Positions 31,546 through 39,164 of a stretch of 64,000 nt of DNA are shown here, in pieces (position 1 is the stretch's first letter; every line of letters starts with the position of its first letter). The translations under genes were made by a program, and so were the position numbers. The stretch lies in the NCBI RefSeq assembly GCF_030167915.1, contig NZ_JARGNB010000004.1:62001-126000 (forward strand), in the 5' to 3' direction. Below the pieces are notes generated by a model. The model was not told where the DNA came from and did not search any database. It saw only the letters and a list, made by a program, of their open reading frames with translations. Origin of the DNA: Aquabacterium humicola. Lineage in GTDB: Bacteria > Pseudomonadota > Gammaproteobacteria > Burkholderiales > Burkholderiaceae_C.

Positions 31546-32286
31546 TCAGGCTGGCAGCGCCGATGCGGCACGCCGCGCCAGCGACCAGGCGACCGCGCGC
31601 CGCGCCAGCGCCGCGGTGGCATCGATCACCGGCAGCGGCGAACGGTCGCGCGTCAGCACCAGCGGGATCTCGGTGCAGCCGAGCACCAGCGCCTGGGCGC
31701 CGCGCCGCGCCAGCGCGTCGGCCGCGCGCCGCAGCAGTCCGGCGCCACGCTCGAGCTCGCCCGACTTGACCGCGACGATGCCCGGCATCACCGCGTCGAG
31801 CATCTCACCGGCCGTCGGCATCAGCCACTGCAGCGCACTGCCGGCCGGCGTGCGGTTCGGGTACAGGCCGGCGGCCAAGGTGGCGTCGGTGGCCAGCAGG
31901 CCGATGCGGGCCGACGGTCCGGCGACTTCCACGGCTTCGGCCAGGGCCGCATCGACGAGGTGCAGCATCGGCAGATCGGGCAGGGCCGCCTGCAGCTCGT
32001 CGAACCACAGGTGCGCGGTGTTGCACGGCATCACCAGCAGCCCCGCCCCGCCCTCGGCGAGGCGCCGCGCGCTGGCCAGCAGCGCCGGCAGGGGCGACGC
32101 GCCTTCACCGCGAAACGCTGCTGTGCGGTCGGGCACCTGCGGAATCGACGCCACCAGCACCGGCACGTGCTCCTGGTCGGAGCGCGCCGGGGTCGCGGCG
32201 AGCATCTTGTGCAGGAAGTCCAGCGTCGCCGCCGGACCCATGCCGCCGAGCACGCCCACGAGCTGGCTCGAATCGCTAACGTCCAT
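31546..32286 (-). CDS. Aspartate/glutamate racemase family protein
   Basis: This 246-residue PLP-independent racemase has the two catalytic cysteines in MPCNTAH (C88) and LGCTEIP (C204). The N-terminal VGVLGGMGPAATLDF is the usual family start. It should interconvert L- and D-aspartate or glutamate. It lies 12 bases upstream of the flavoprotein gene and 24 bases downstream of the binding-protein gene, in one operon. Confidence 0.9.
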   Translation of the reverse strand: MDVSDSSQLVGVLGGMGPAATLDFLHKMLAATPARSDQEHVPVLVASIPQVPDRTAAFRGEGASPLPALLASARRLAEGGAGLLVMPCNTAHLWFDELQAALPDLPMLHLVDAALAEAVEVAGPSARIGLLATDATLAAGLYPNRTPAGSALQWLMPTAGEMLDAVMPGIVAVKSGELERGAGLLRRAADALARRGAQALVLGCTEIPLVLTRDRSPLPVIDATAALARRAVAWSLARRAASALPA

Positions 32287-32310
32287 GAGAGGCGGCCACC
32301 GGTGCCCGGA

Positions 32311-33207
32311 TCACATCGCCGGCTTGTCGGACAGCGCCTTCAGGTTGTCGCGCAGCTCCTTGCTCATCGGCGCGTTGAGGTTGATGTTCTTCGGCGGGAT
32401 CGGCGACTGGAACCACTTCTTGTACAGCGCCTCGAACTCGCCGCTCTTCATCAGCCCGGCCAGCGTGTCGTCGACCAGCTTCTTGAACGCCGGATCGTCC
32501 TTGCGCAGCATGATCGCGTAGGGTTCGACCTGGATCGCATCGCCGACCACCGCCCACTCGGCCGGGTTCTGCGCACTGGCCTTCAGGCCGTACAGCAGGA
32601 TGTCGTCCATGCCGAAGGCGTCGGCGCGGCCCTGCTGCACCATCAGCGCCGACTCGGCGTGGTCCTTCGCGGCCAGCAGCTCGAAGTTCAGGGCCTGCTC
32701 GTTGTTCAGGCGGCGAAGGATCTGGTAGTTCGTCGTGCCGGTGGTCGACACCACCTTCCTGGCCTTCAGGTCGGCCAGCTGCTTGACCGGCGAGTCCGCC
32801 TTCACCAGGAAGCGCGTGCCGGTGTAGAAGTAGTTGGTCGCGAAGGCGACCTGCTTCGCCCGGTCGGCATTGTTGGTGGTCGAGCCGCACTCGATGTCGA
32901 TCGTGCCGTTGACCAGCAGCGGGATGCGGTTCTGCGAAGTCACCGACTGCGTCTGCACCTTGAGGTCCGCGCGGCCGGTGGCCTTCTTCGCCTCGGCGAC
33001 GATGCGCTGGCAGATCTCCCAGCCGAAGCCGGTGGGCTGGGCGTTGCCGTCGAGGTAGGAGAACGGGATCGACGACTCGCGGTACGCGACGGTGATCGCC
33101 CCGCTGGCCTTCAACTTGTCGAGCGTGCCGGTGCCCTGGGCATGGGCGGCCGGCACCAGCGCGGCGAGCAGGGCGGCGATGGCGGTCAGGCGGGGAAGCG
33201 TGCGCAT
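32311..33207 (-). CDS. Amino-acid ABC transporter substrate-binding protein (GltI-like)
   Basis: This 298-residue periplasmic protein has a signal peptide (about 1-23) and an SBP_bac_3 domain: ITVAYRESSIPFSYLDG, then GFGWEICQRIV and IPLLVNGTIDIECGSTTNN. The last is the glutamate/aspartate-type GltI/BztA signature. It should capture Glu/Asp or similar amino acids. No permease or ATPase gene is adjacent, so it must use a transporter encoded elsewhere. AAAGGA on the reverse strand supports the chosen ATG. Confidence 0.9.
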   Translation of the reverse strand: MRTLPRLTAIAALLAALVPAAHAQGTGTLDKLKASGAITVAYRESSIPFSYLDGNAQPTGFGWEICQRIVAEAKKATGRADLKVQTQSVTSQNRIPLLVNGTIDIECGSTTNNADRAKQVAFATNYFYTGTRFLVKADSPVKQLADLKARKVVSTTGTTNYQILRRLNNEQALNFELLAAKDHAESALMVQQGRADAFGMDDILLYGLKASAQNPAEWAVVGDAIQVEPYAIMLRKDDPAFKKLVDDTLAGLMKSGEFEALYKKWFQSPIPPKNINLNAPMSKELRDNLKALSDKPAM

Positions 33208-33527
33208 GCTGGGAGGTCCTTTCGTTGCTGAAGTGAAGAGCACGAGGAAACGAAGGACCCGATGCTAGAAGCTCCGCCCAACCCGGCGCGATCGGGATTT
33301 GCCTTGCTGCCATAAGTCAGCCTTATCGGCCATCGGGACTGCTGCTGCTGTCGCCGCGCGGTTACGTCCGGCAAGCACTTTCCGGGTTCCCCCTGCTTGT
33401 CGCCGGAAGCCGCCAAGTCAGGATTCGCCCCGCGCAGTTTGGGCGTTACGACACCCGGCCCGCGCATGGCACTGCTGGCTGCGGCGATCCCGCGGCCGGG
33501 CAGCCCTTTTCACTTCCGTCGAATCCC
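33208..33527. promoter_or_regulatory. Divergent intergenic region with ATAAG-N5-CTTAT dyad
   Basis: These 320 bases between the binding-protein and subtilase genes contain no convincing gene. The one clear site is the inverted repeat ATAAG-TCAGC-CTTAT at 33312-33326, with GCC/GGC extending the arms imperfectly. It lies 105 bases from the binding-protein start and 202 from the subtilase start, so an operator for the amino-acid operon, perhaps for the LysR at 29.3-30.2 kb, is plausible. I see no strong -10 for the subtilase. Confidence 0.4.
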
Positions 33528-35333
33528 ATGAAACAGACCCAACTCTCTAGGCTCCCACTGGCATCCCTCGTCACGGCCGCCTGCCTGGCCGGACTGTTCA
33601 GCACCTCGGCCATGGCCGGCAGCGCGCAGCCCGCGCTGACCTCGGCATCGAGCCAGGCCGCGTCGTCGCGCATCGAGGCGACCGACCAGCTCATCATTCG
33701 ATATCGAAAGGGCAGCACGGCCTTCCTGCGCGGCGACCTGATGGCGATGTCCAACGCCCACGCGATCGCCAACCGCGCCGGCGTGCAGATGCGGCTGCTG
33801 CGCCGCACCGGCGCCGACGCGCACGTGATGAAGCTCGACCGCCGCGTCGGCCTCGACAGCCTGCAGGCGCTGGCGCGCCAGCTGCAGGCACAGGACCCGG
33901 ACATCGAGTACGTCGAGCCGGACCGGCTGATGAAGCCGATGCTGGTGCCGAACGATTCGATGTACTCCAGCCAGTGGCACTACTTCGAGCCCACCGGCGG
34001 CCTGAACCTGCCCGCCGCGTGGGACGCGTCCACCGGCACCGGCGTGGTCGTCGCGGTGATCGACACGGGTTACCGCCCGCATGCCGACCTCAGCGGCCGC
34101 ATCGTCGGCGGCTACGACATGATCGCCGACACGGCGACGGCCAACGACGGCAACGGCCGCGACAGCGATGCCCGCGATCCGGGCGACGCGGTGGCTGCCG
34201 GCGAGTGCGGTGCCGGCGAGCCGGCCGATACGAGCTCCTGGCACGGCACGCACGTCGCCGGCACGATCGCCGCGGCGACCAACAACGGATCGGGCGTGGC
34301 CGGCGTCGCGTTCAACGCGCGCGTGCTGCCGATCCGCGTGCTCGGCAAGTGCGGCGGCTATACCAGCGACATCGCCGACGGCATCACCTGGGCCTCGGGC
34401 GGCAGCGTGCCCGGGTTGCCGGCGAATGCCAACCCGGCGCGCGTGCTGAACCTGTCGCTCGGCGGCGGCGGCGCCTGCGACAGCACGACGCAGGCGGCGA
34501 TCAACGGCGCACGCGGTCGTGGCGCGGTGGTCGTTGTCGCCGCCGGCAACAGCAACCAGAACGCGGCGAACTTCTCGCCGGCGAGCTGCTCCGGCGTCAT
34601 CACGGTCGCCGCGGTGAACCGCTCGGGCGGGCGCGCGTACTACTCGAACTACGGCAGCATCGTCGACGTCGCCGCGCCCGGCGGCGATACGCGCTTCAGC
34701 AGCGCCGACGGCATCCTGTCGACCCTGAACGCCGGCACCGGCGCTCCGGCCGGCGACAACTACGCGTACTACCAGGGCACGTCGATGGCCACGCCGCACG
34801 TGGCCGGTGTCGCGGCGCTGATGCTGTCGAAGAACCCGGGCCTGACGCCGGACCAGGTCGAGAGCCTGCTGAAGAGCACGGCACGGGCGTTCCCGGCCAC
34901 CTGCTCGCAATGCGGCGCCGGCATCGTCAATGCGGCGGCGGCCGTGGCGGCGGCGGGCGACCCGGGCGGCGGCGGCACGACGATCGCCGAGGTCGAGAGC
35001 AACAACTCGCGCAGCGCCGCACAGGTGATCCCGTCGACGGCCAATCCGGCCACGGTCAACGGCACGCTGTCGTCGAGCGACACCGACTACTACGCGGTGA
35101 CGCTGGGAGCGGGCAAGACACTGACCGCGACCTTGACGCCGCCGTCGACCGCCGACTACGACCTTTACCTGTACAACAGCGCCGGCACGCGCATCGCCAG
35201 CAGCACCCGCAGCACGGGGCTGGTCGACACCGTGACCTACAAGAACACCGGCACCGGCTCGATCACGGTGTACGCGCGGGCCTACTACTACTCGGGCGGT
35301 TCGGGCGGCTACACGCTCAAGCTCTCCCAGTGA
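33528..35333 (+). CDS. Secreted subtilisin-family serine protease (S8) with PPC domain
   Basis: This 601-residue extracellular protease has a signal peptide (about 1-30), a propeptide/I9-like region (to about 145), the S8 catalytic domain (about 160-470) and a C-terminal pre-peptidase (PPC) beta domain (about 490-600) after a GDPGGGG linker. The triad is D179 in AVIDTGYRPH, H239 in HGTHVAG and S419 in GTSMATPHVAG. Cysteine pairs suggest disulphides. Members of this group are secreted alkaline proteases. It has its own unit ending in a shared hairpin. Confidence 0.94.
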   Translation: MKQTQLSRLPLASLVTAACLAGLFSTSAMAGSAQPALTSASSQAASSRIEATDQLIIRYRKGSTAFLRGDLMAMSNAHAIANRAGVQMRLLRRTGADAHVMKLDRRVGLDSLQALARQLQAQDPDIEYVEPDRLMKPMLVPNDSMYSSQWHYFEPTGGLNLPAAWDASTGTGVVVAVIDTGYRPHADLSGRIVGGYDMIADTATANDGNGRDSDARDPGDAVAAGECGAGEPADTSSWHGTHVAGTIAAATNNGSGVAGVAFNARVLPIRVLGKCGGYTSDIADGITWASGGSVPGLPANANPARVLNLSLGGGGACDSTTQAAINGARGRGAVVVVAAGNSNQNAANFSPASCSGVITVAAVNRSGGRAYYSNYGSIVDVAAPGGDTRFSSADGILSTLNAGTGAPAGDNYAYYQGTSMATPHVAGVAALMLSKNPGLTPDQVESLLKSTARAFPATCSQCGAGIVNAAAAVAAAGDPGGGGTTIAEVESNNSRSAAQVIPSTANPATVNGTLSSSDTDYYAVTLGAGKTLTATLTPPSTADYDLYLYNSAGTRIASSTRSTGLVDTVTYKNTGTGSITVYARAYYYSGGSGGYTLKLSQ

Positions 35334-35350
35334 CCTGAGCGACGCGAATG

Positions 35351-35374
35351 GAAGGCGGCCCGCGGACCGCCTTC
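35351..35374. terminator. Hairpin between convergent subtilase and hydrolase genes
   Basis: An 8-bp perfect stem GAAGGCGG/CCGCCTTC with an 8-base loop lies 18 bases after the subtilase stop and 7 bases before the convergent hydrolase stop. No proper T-run follows on either side, so it may be a weak bidirectional terminator. Confidence 0.45.
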
Positions 35375-35380
35375 CTCGCT

Positions 35381-36229
35381 TCAGGCCAGCACGAACTCGC
35401 GCAGTCGCGCGAAGGCCGCCTCCGGCTCGTCGCGCCACGCGCCGTGGCCCGACTCGGCGAAGACCGCGAGCTGCCGCCACTCGGGCGGCAGCGCCGCGAA
35501 GATGTCCTGCGAATCCTGCAGCGGGCACACCGGGTCCATCGCACCGGCCATCACCAGCACCGGGCATTGCGCGTACTGCAGGCCCGGCAGCAGGTCCATC
35601 GTCTGCTGCTCGCCGCCGGCCGAGGCAAAGAGGATCGCCTCGTTGAAGAGGATGCGCTCGCCGGCGTCGGAATCGGCGGGCGGGCGGGTGTTGTACCAGC
35701 GCTTGCAGACGCGGTTGTACTCGGCCCAGTGTTCGGCGTTCGGCTGCGTCCAGAAGGCTTCGGCCACCGCGCGCGCCTCCGGCCCGCCGAGCTGCTCGAA
35801 CATCGCCAGCTTGCGCTCCAGCGCCATGTGCGGCGAGGTGCTCGACAGCACCACCTTTGCTGCGTGCGCGGGATGGCGCGCGATGTAGCGCTGCGCGACG
35901 AAGCCGCCGAAGGACTGGCCCAGCACAACGGGCTTCGTGATGCCGAGCGCATCGCACAGCCGCACGACGTCGTCGGCGAAAGTGTCCAGCGTCCACTCGG
36001 CCTCGGACCGGCGATCGCTGCGGCCATGGCCGCGGTGGTCGTAATAGACGATCTGCGCGATGTCGGCCAGGCGCGAGAAGGCCGGCTTGAAGCCCGAGTG
36101 GTCGTAGCCCGGGCCGCCGTGCAGCAGCACCAGCGTCGGCTTCTCGCGCAGGCGCGGGCCGTCGGGCACGAAGCCGGGGCCCTCGACGTCGACGAACAGG
36201 CGCACGCCGGGTTCGATGGTGATCAGCAC
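35381..36229 (-). CDS. Alpha/beta hydrolase, proline iminopeptidase-like
   Basis: This 282-residue enzyme has the HGGPG oxyanion motif (residues 37-41) of proline iminopeptidases and the nucleophile elbow GQSFGG (S106). The acid lies in AGAMDPVCP and the His in ESGHGAWRDEP. The family releases N-terminal proline or hydrolyses related amides and esters. It starts with GTG (MLITIEPG). No signal peptide is present. Its convergent neighbour is a secreted protease, so peptide scavenging is a reasonable guess only. Confidence 0.85.
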   Translation of the reverse strand: MLITIEPGVRLFVDVEGPGFVPDGPRLREKPTLVLLHGGPGYDHSGFKPAFSRLADIAQIVYYDHRGHGRSDRRSEAEWTLDTFADDVVRLCDALGITKPVVLGQSFGGFVAQRYIARHPAHAAKVVLSSTSPHMALERKLAMFEQLGGPEARAVAEAFWTQPNAEHWAEYNRVCKRWYNTRPPADSDAGERILFNEAILFASAGGEQQTMDLLPGLQYAQCPVLVMAGAMDPVCPLQDSQDIFAALPPEWRQLAVFAESGHGAWRDEPEAAFARLREFVLA

Positions 36230-36386
36230 GGTGCGGCGCTCCTCGGGAAATCAGGCCGGCGATTGTGCGCCGGCCGGCATCGCCGCCCGCCCGCCCACGG
36301 CCGGTCAGCGGTCGCCGCGAACGACAGTGACAAACCGCACTCCGGGCGCTTGCAGCAATCGTCTCGGCATGCGGGGGCCTGCTGCC

Positions 36387-36392
36387 TACATT
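36387..36392 (+). promoter_or_regulatory. -10 candidate upstream of the small-protein pair
   Basis: TACATT lies 56 bases before the first small-protein ATG, with a weak TCGGCA at -35 spacing of 17 (36364-36369). Nothing else in the 219-base gap looks like a promoter. Confidence 0.35.
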
Positions 36393-36448
36393 GTTCTCAG
36401 CCCGGCGCGAATGTCGTACCGGCAACAGCAACAGCAGCAGGAGCCCCC

Positions 36449-36550
36449 ATGAACGCCTTCTTCGACAACCTGTGCATCGCGGTCCTCGTCGTCGTCTTCG
36501 GCCTGGTCGCTCCGGCCATGACGATCGCCGTGATCGGCGGCCTGTTCTGA
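36449..36550 (+). CDS. Small membrane protein, 33 aa, first of a tandem pair
   Basis: This 33-residue protein has a short polar head (MNAFFDNLC) followed by one hydrophobic segment with FGLVAP in its middle and ending GGLF. AGCAGCAGGAGC provides a Shine-Dalgarno core (AGGAG) 8 bases before the ATG. A second gene 31 bases downstream encodes a paralogue of identical length. Conservation of the head and the FGLVAP core, with substitutions elsewhere that stay hydrophobic, argues for real coding. I do not recognise the family. It should be an inner-membrane single-pass peptide. It is too short for standard gene callers. Confidence 0.72.
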   Translation: MNAFFDNLCIAVLVVVFGLVAPAMTIAVIGGLF

Positions 36551-36581
36551 ACCTCGACCCCAGACACCAGGAGACATCGCC

Positions 36582-36683
36582 ATGAACGCCTTCTTCGACA
36601 ACCTGTGCACCGCCGCCTTCGTGCTCTGCTTCGGCCTCGTCGCCCCGCTGATGGCGCTGCCGCTGTTCGGCGCGATCTTCTGA
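36582..36683 (+). CDS. Small membrane protein, 33 aa, second of a tandem pair
   Basis: The second copy has the same head (MNAFFDNLC), the same FGLVAP core and ends GAIF. By eye 20 of 33 residues match the first copy. The first 28 bases of the two genes are nearly identical, indicating recent or constrained duplication. CACCAGGAGACATCGCC gives a good AGGAG site. The two genes probably form one mRNA. Possible roles include a small subunit or regulator of a membrane complex or a type I toxin-like peptide; no antisense RNA could be recognised. Function unknown. Confidence 0.72.
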   Translation: MNAFFDNLCTAAFVLCFGLVAPLMALPLFGAIF

Positions 36684-36701
36684 GCGCCAACCTGCGCGAG
36701 G

Positions 36702-36720
36702 TCGCGCGCCAGGCGCGCGA
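36702..36720. terminator. Hairpin between small-protein pair and Crp/FNR gene
   Basis: TCGCGCG-CCAGG-CGCGCGA is a perfect 7-bp stem with a 5-base loop, lying between the convergent second small protein and the Crp-family gene. It lacks a T-run, so termination is tentative. Confidence 0.35.
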
Positions 36721-36750
36721 GTCGAACCGCCCCCGCTGCTGCCGGCGCGC

Positions 36751-37389
36751 CTACCAGGCCGCCGGCAGTTTCTTGTGGATCACATGGCGGCCGTCGCGCA
36801 CGCTGACGTAGCCGCCGGTGCTCAGTTCCTTCATCACCCGGTTCACCATCTCGCGCGACGAACCGACGCGGTCGGCGATGTCCTGCTGCGTCAGCTTCTG
36901 GCGCACCACGCGCTCGTCGCCGACCGGGTCGGACAGCTCCATCAGCACCCGCACCATGCGGCCGTAGACGTCCTGCAGCGCGAGGCTCTTGACCTGCTCG
37001 GTCAGGCGCCTGACCAGGCGGCTCAACTTCAGCGCCAGGTGCACCGCGAAGTCGGGATGGTCGGCGAGGAACTGGCGCAGCTGCACGCCGGGCACCACGC
37101 GGCAGGTCGTCGGCTCCAGCGCCATCACCGAGGCCGAGCGCTTGCCGCCATCGAACGACAGCTCGCCGAAGTACTCGCCCGGGCCCATCTCGCCGAGCAC
37201 GACGTCGCGCCCTTCCTCCGAGCTGGCATAGGCCTTCAGGCGGCCCTGCAGCACGATGTACAGCGAGTCGGTGTCGTCGCCTTCGTTGATCAGGATCGCG
37301 TGCGCCGGGAAACTGCGCACGTTGCCCTGGCGACCGATGTCATCGAGCAGCGACCGCGAGATCGCGTCGTCGATGGGAGGGGACTGCAT
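36751..37389 (-). CDS. Crp/FNR-family transcriptional regulator
   Basis: This 212-residue regulator has an N-terminal cyclic-nucleotide-binding-like domain (about 15-130; GEMGPGEYFGELSFDGGKRSASV matches the phosphate-binding cassette) and a C-terminal winged helix (about 145-205; LTQQDIADRVGSSREMVNRVMKEL). The N-terminal cysteine cluster of FNR is absent, and the cassette keeps the GE/R-S-A pattern of CRP, so cAMP or a similar ligand is plausible. The long open frame upstream is not coding; the ATG at MQSPPIDDAIS fits. It is convergent with the small-protein pair. Confidence 0.9.
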   Translation of the reverse strand: MQSPPIDDAISRSLLDDIGRQGNVRSFPAHAILINEGDDTDSLYIVLQGRLKAYASSEEGRDVVLGEMGPGEYFGELSFDGGKRSASVMALEPTTCRVVPGVQLRQFLADHPDFAVHLALKLSRLVRRLTEQVKSLALQDVYGRMVRVLMELSDPVGDERVVRQKLTQQDIADRVGSSREMVNRVMKELSTGGYVSVRDGRHVIHKKLPAAW

Positions 37390-37484
37390 GGCCGCATTGT
37401 GGAGTGATGCGGCCCGGCGATCAATGCGATCAGGGGGCCGCGGCCTCGTCACTCGTGATGAGCCTCGGCGCCGGCCGGCCGCCT

Positions 37485-37922
37485 TCAGCCGTTGCGGTCG
37501 ACGCGCACCGCCAGCACCACCGAGGTGTGCGTCTTGATCACGCCGTCGAGCTCGCCGATCTGGTCGAGCAGTTCGTCCAGGCGCACCGTCGACTCGGCCT
37601 TCAGGATCGCGATGTAGTCGAACTCGCCGCTGACCGAGCTCAGCCACTGCAGCTCGGGCAGCTTCTGCAGGCGCCGCACGACGTCGCGCCCGCTCTTGGG
37701 CTGCAGCCGGATGCCGACGTGCGCCTGCACCGCCGGCGCGCCGGCCGACGAGCCCAGGCGCGCGGTGTAGCCGACGATCGCGCCGTCGCGCTCGAGCTTC
37801 GCGAGCCGCGCGACCACGGTGGTGCGCGCGATGCCGAGCTTGCGCGCGAGGTTGGCGGTGCTCTCGCGGGCATTGGCCTGCAGCAGCGTGATGAGGTCCC
37901 GGTCGATGGTGTCCAGCGCCAT
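37485..37922 (-). CDS. Lrp/AsnC-family transcriptional regulator
   Basis: This 145-residue regulator has an N-terminal AsnC helix-turn-helix (LDTIDRDLITLLQANARES, then LARKLGIARTTVVARLAKLE) and a C-terminal RAM/AsnC ligand domain (SVSGEFDYIAIL). It is divergent, across 131 bases, from a lysine-catabolic gene pair. The Lrp family commonly senses the amino acid whose catabolism it controls, so lysine or aminoadipate is a sensible candidate effector. That link is inference from position. Confidence 0.92.
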   Translation of the reverse strand: MALDTIDRDLITLLQANARESTANLARKLGIARTTVVARLAKLERDGAIVGYTARLGSSAGAPAVQAHVGIRLQPKSGRDVVRRLQKLPELQWLSSVSGEFDYIAILKAESTVRLDELLDQIGELDGVIKTHTSVVLAVRVDRNG

Positions 37923-38014
37923 GGTTCAGTCGTTCCGGCGAACTTGTCCGACGAATCGGCAGCATCTTATTGTTTTTCGACGATCTCGCGCTTTCTTTCG
38001 TCCGCCCGGATTCC

Positions 38015-38020
38015 TAGACT
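38015..38020 (+). promoter_or_regulatory. -10 candidate upstream of the lysine dehydrogenase-like gene
   Basis: TAGACT lies 33 bases before the ATG. A T-rich tract (CTTATTGTTTTTCGACG, around 37966-37982) upstream of it is the only A+T-rich patch in the Lrp-target gap and a likely Lrp-type binding area. Confidence 0.4.
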
Positions 38021-38053
38021 GCGCGCATTCGTTGTCATCACGGAGTGCAAACC

Positions 38054-39148
38054 ATGCGCATCGCCCTGCTCGGCGCCGGCCATATCGGCCAAACCATTGC
38101 CCGCCTGTTGGGAGACAGCGGCGACTACCAGGTCACGGTGGTCGACCGCAACGAGGCGGCGCTGGCGCGCTGTGCAGGGCGCGGCATCTCGACGCAGGTC
38201 GTCGACACCGAAGACCGCATGGCGCTGGCCGCCGTGCTGCGCGGCCAGGATGCCGTCGTCAACGCGCTGCCGTACCACCTGGCGACCACCGCCGCGCACC
38301 TGGCGCTGGAAACCGGCTGCCACTACTTCGACCTGACCGAGGACGTCGCGGCAACCAAGGAGATCATGCGCATCGCCGACGGCGCGAAGACCGCCTTCAT
38401 GCCGCAGTGCGGCCTGGCGCCGGGCTTCATTGGCATCGTCGCGCACCACCTGGCGAAGAGCTTCGATTCGCTGCAGGACGTCAAGATGCGCGTCGGCGCG
38501 CTGCCGGCCTTCCCGACCAATGCGCTGAAGTACAACCTGACCTGGAGCGTCGACGGGCTGATCAACGAGTACTGCCATCCGTGCGAGGCGATCAGCGACG
38601 GGCAGCTGATCAACGCGCTGCCGCTGGAAGGCCTGGAGCACTTCTCGCTGGACGGCACCGAGTACGAGGCCTTCAACACCTCGGGCGGCCTGGGCACGCT
38701 GTGCGAGACGCTGCAGGGCAAGGTGCGCAGCCTCGACTACAAGACGGTGCGCTACCCCGGCCACCGCAACCTGATGCAGTTCCTGCTCGGCGACCTGCAG
38801 TTGAAGGGCGACCAGGAGCTGCTGAAGGGCGTGATGCGGCGCTCGATGCCGGCGACGATGCAGGACGTGGTGCTGGTCTTCGTCACCGTCTCGGGCATGA
38901 AGAACGGCTCGCTGCTGCAGGAAGTGTTTGCGCGCAAGATCTTCGCCGACCGCAACGAGCAGAACCCGCTGTCGGCGATCCAGATCACCACCGCCGCCGG
39001 CATCTGCGCGGCGGTCGATCTGTTCCGTGAGGGCAAGCTGCCGCAACGCGGCTTCATCCGGCAGGAACAGGTAGAGTTGCCGGCCTTCCTGGCCAATCGC
39101 TTCGGCAGCGCGTATCAACAGTCGCGGCAAGTCGAGAGCATTGGCTGA
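38054..39148 (+). CDS. Saccharopine dehydrogenase-family protein, probable L-lysine 6-dehydrogenase
   Basis: This 364-residue enzyme has an N-terminal Rossmann motif IALLGAGHIGQTIARLL (residues 3-19) and the saccharopine-reductase fold. Relevant blocks are NALPYHLATTAAHLAL, CGLAPGFIGIVA and FNTSGGLGTLCETL. It matches L-lysine 6-dehydrogenase/saccharopine reductase-like proteins that oxidise lysine to aminoadipate semialdehyde. The next gene is an antiquitin-type dehydrogenase that would take that semialdehyde onward, and an Lrp regulator diverges, so a lysine-degrading unit is likely. CGGAG at 38041-38045 supports the ATG. Confidence 0.85.
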   Translation: MRIALLGAGHIGQTIARLLGDSGDYQVTVVDRNEAALARCAGRGISTQVVDTEDRMALAAVLRGQDAVVNALPYHLATTAAHLALETGCHYFDLTEDVAATKEIMRIADGAKTAFMPQCGLAPGFIGIVAHHLAKSFDSLQDVKMRVGALPAFPTNALKYNLTWSVDGLINEYCHPCEAISDGQLINALPLEGLEHFSLDGTEYEAFNTSGGLGTLCETLQGKVRSLDYKTVRYPGHRNLMQFLLGDLQLKGDQELLKGVMRRSMPATMQDVVLVFVTVSGMKNGSLLQEVFARKIFADRNEQNPLSAIQITTAAGICAAVDLFREGKLPQRGFIRQEQVELPAFLANRFGSAYQQSRQVESIG

Positions 39149-39164
39149 CTCCCAAGAGGACCGC

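Noticed and set aside
36751-37965. Crp/FNR gene extended to a 404-residue protein
   Set aside because: The upstream part overlaps the Lrp gene in another frame and has no homology; the ATG at 37389 matches the family.
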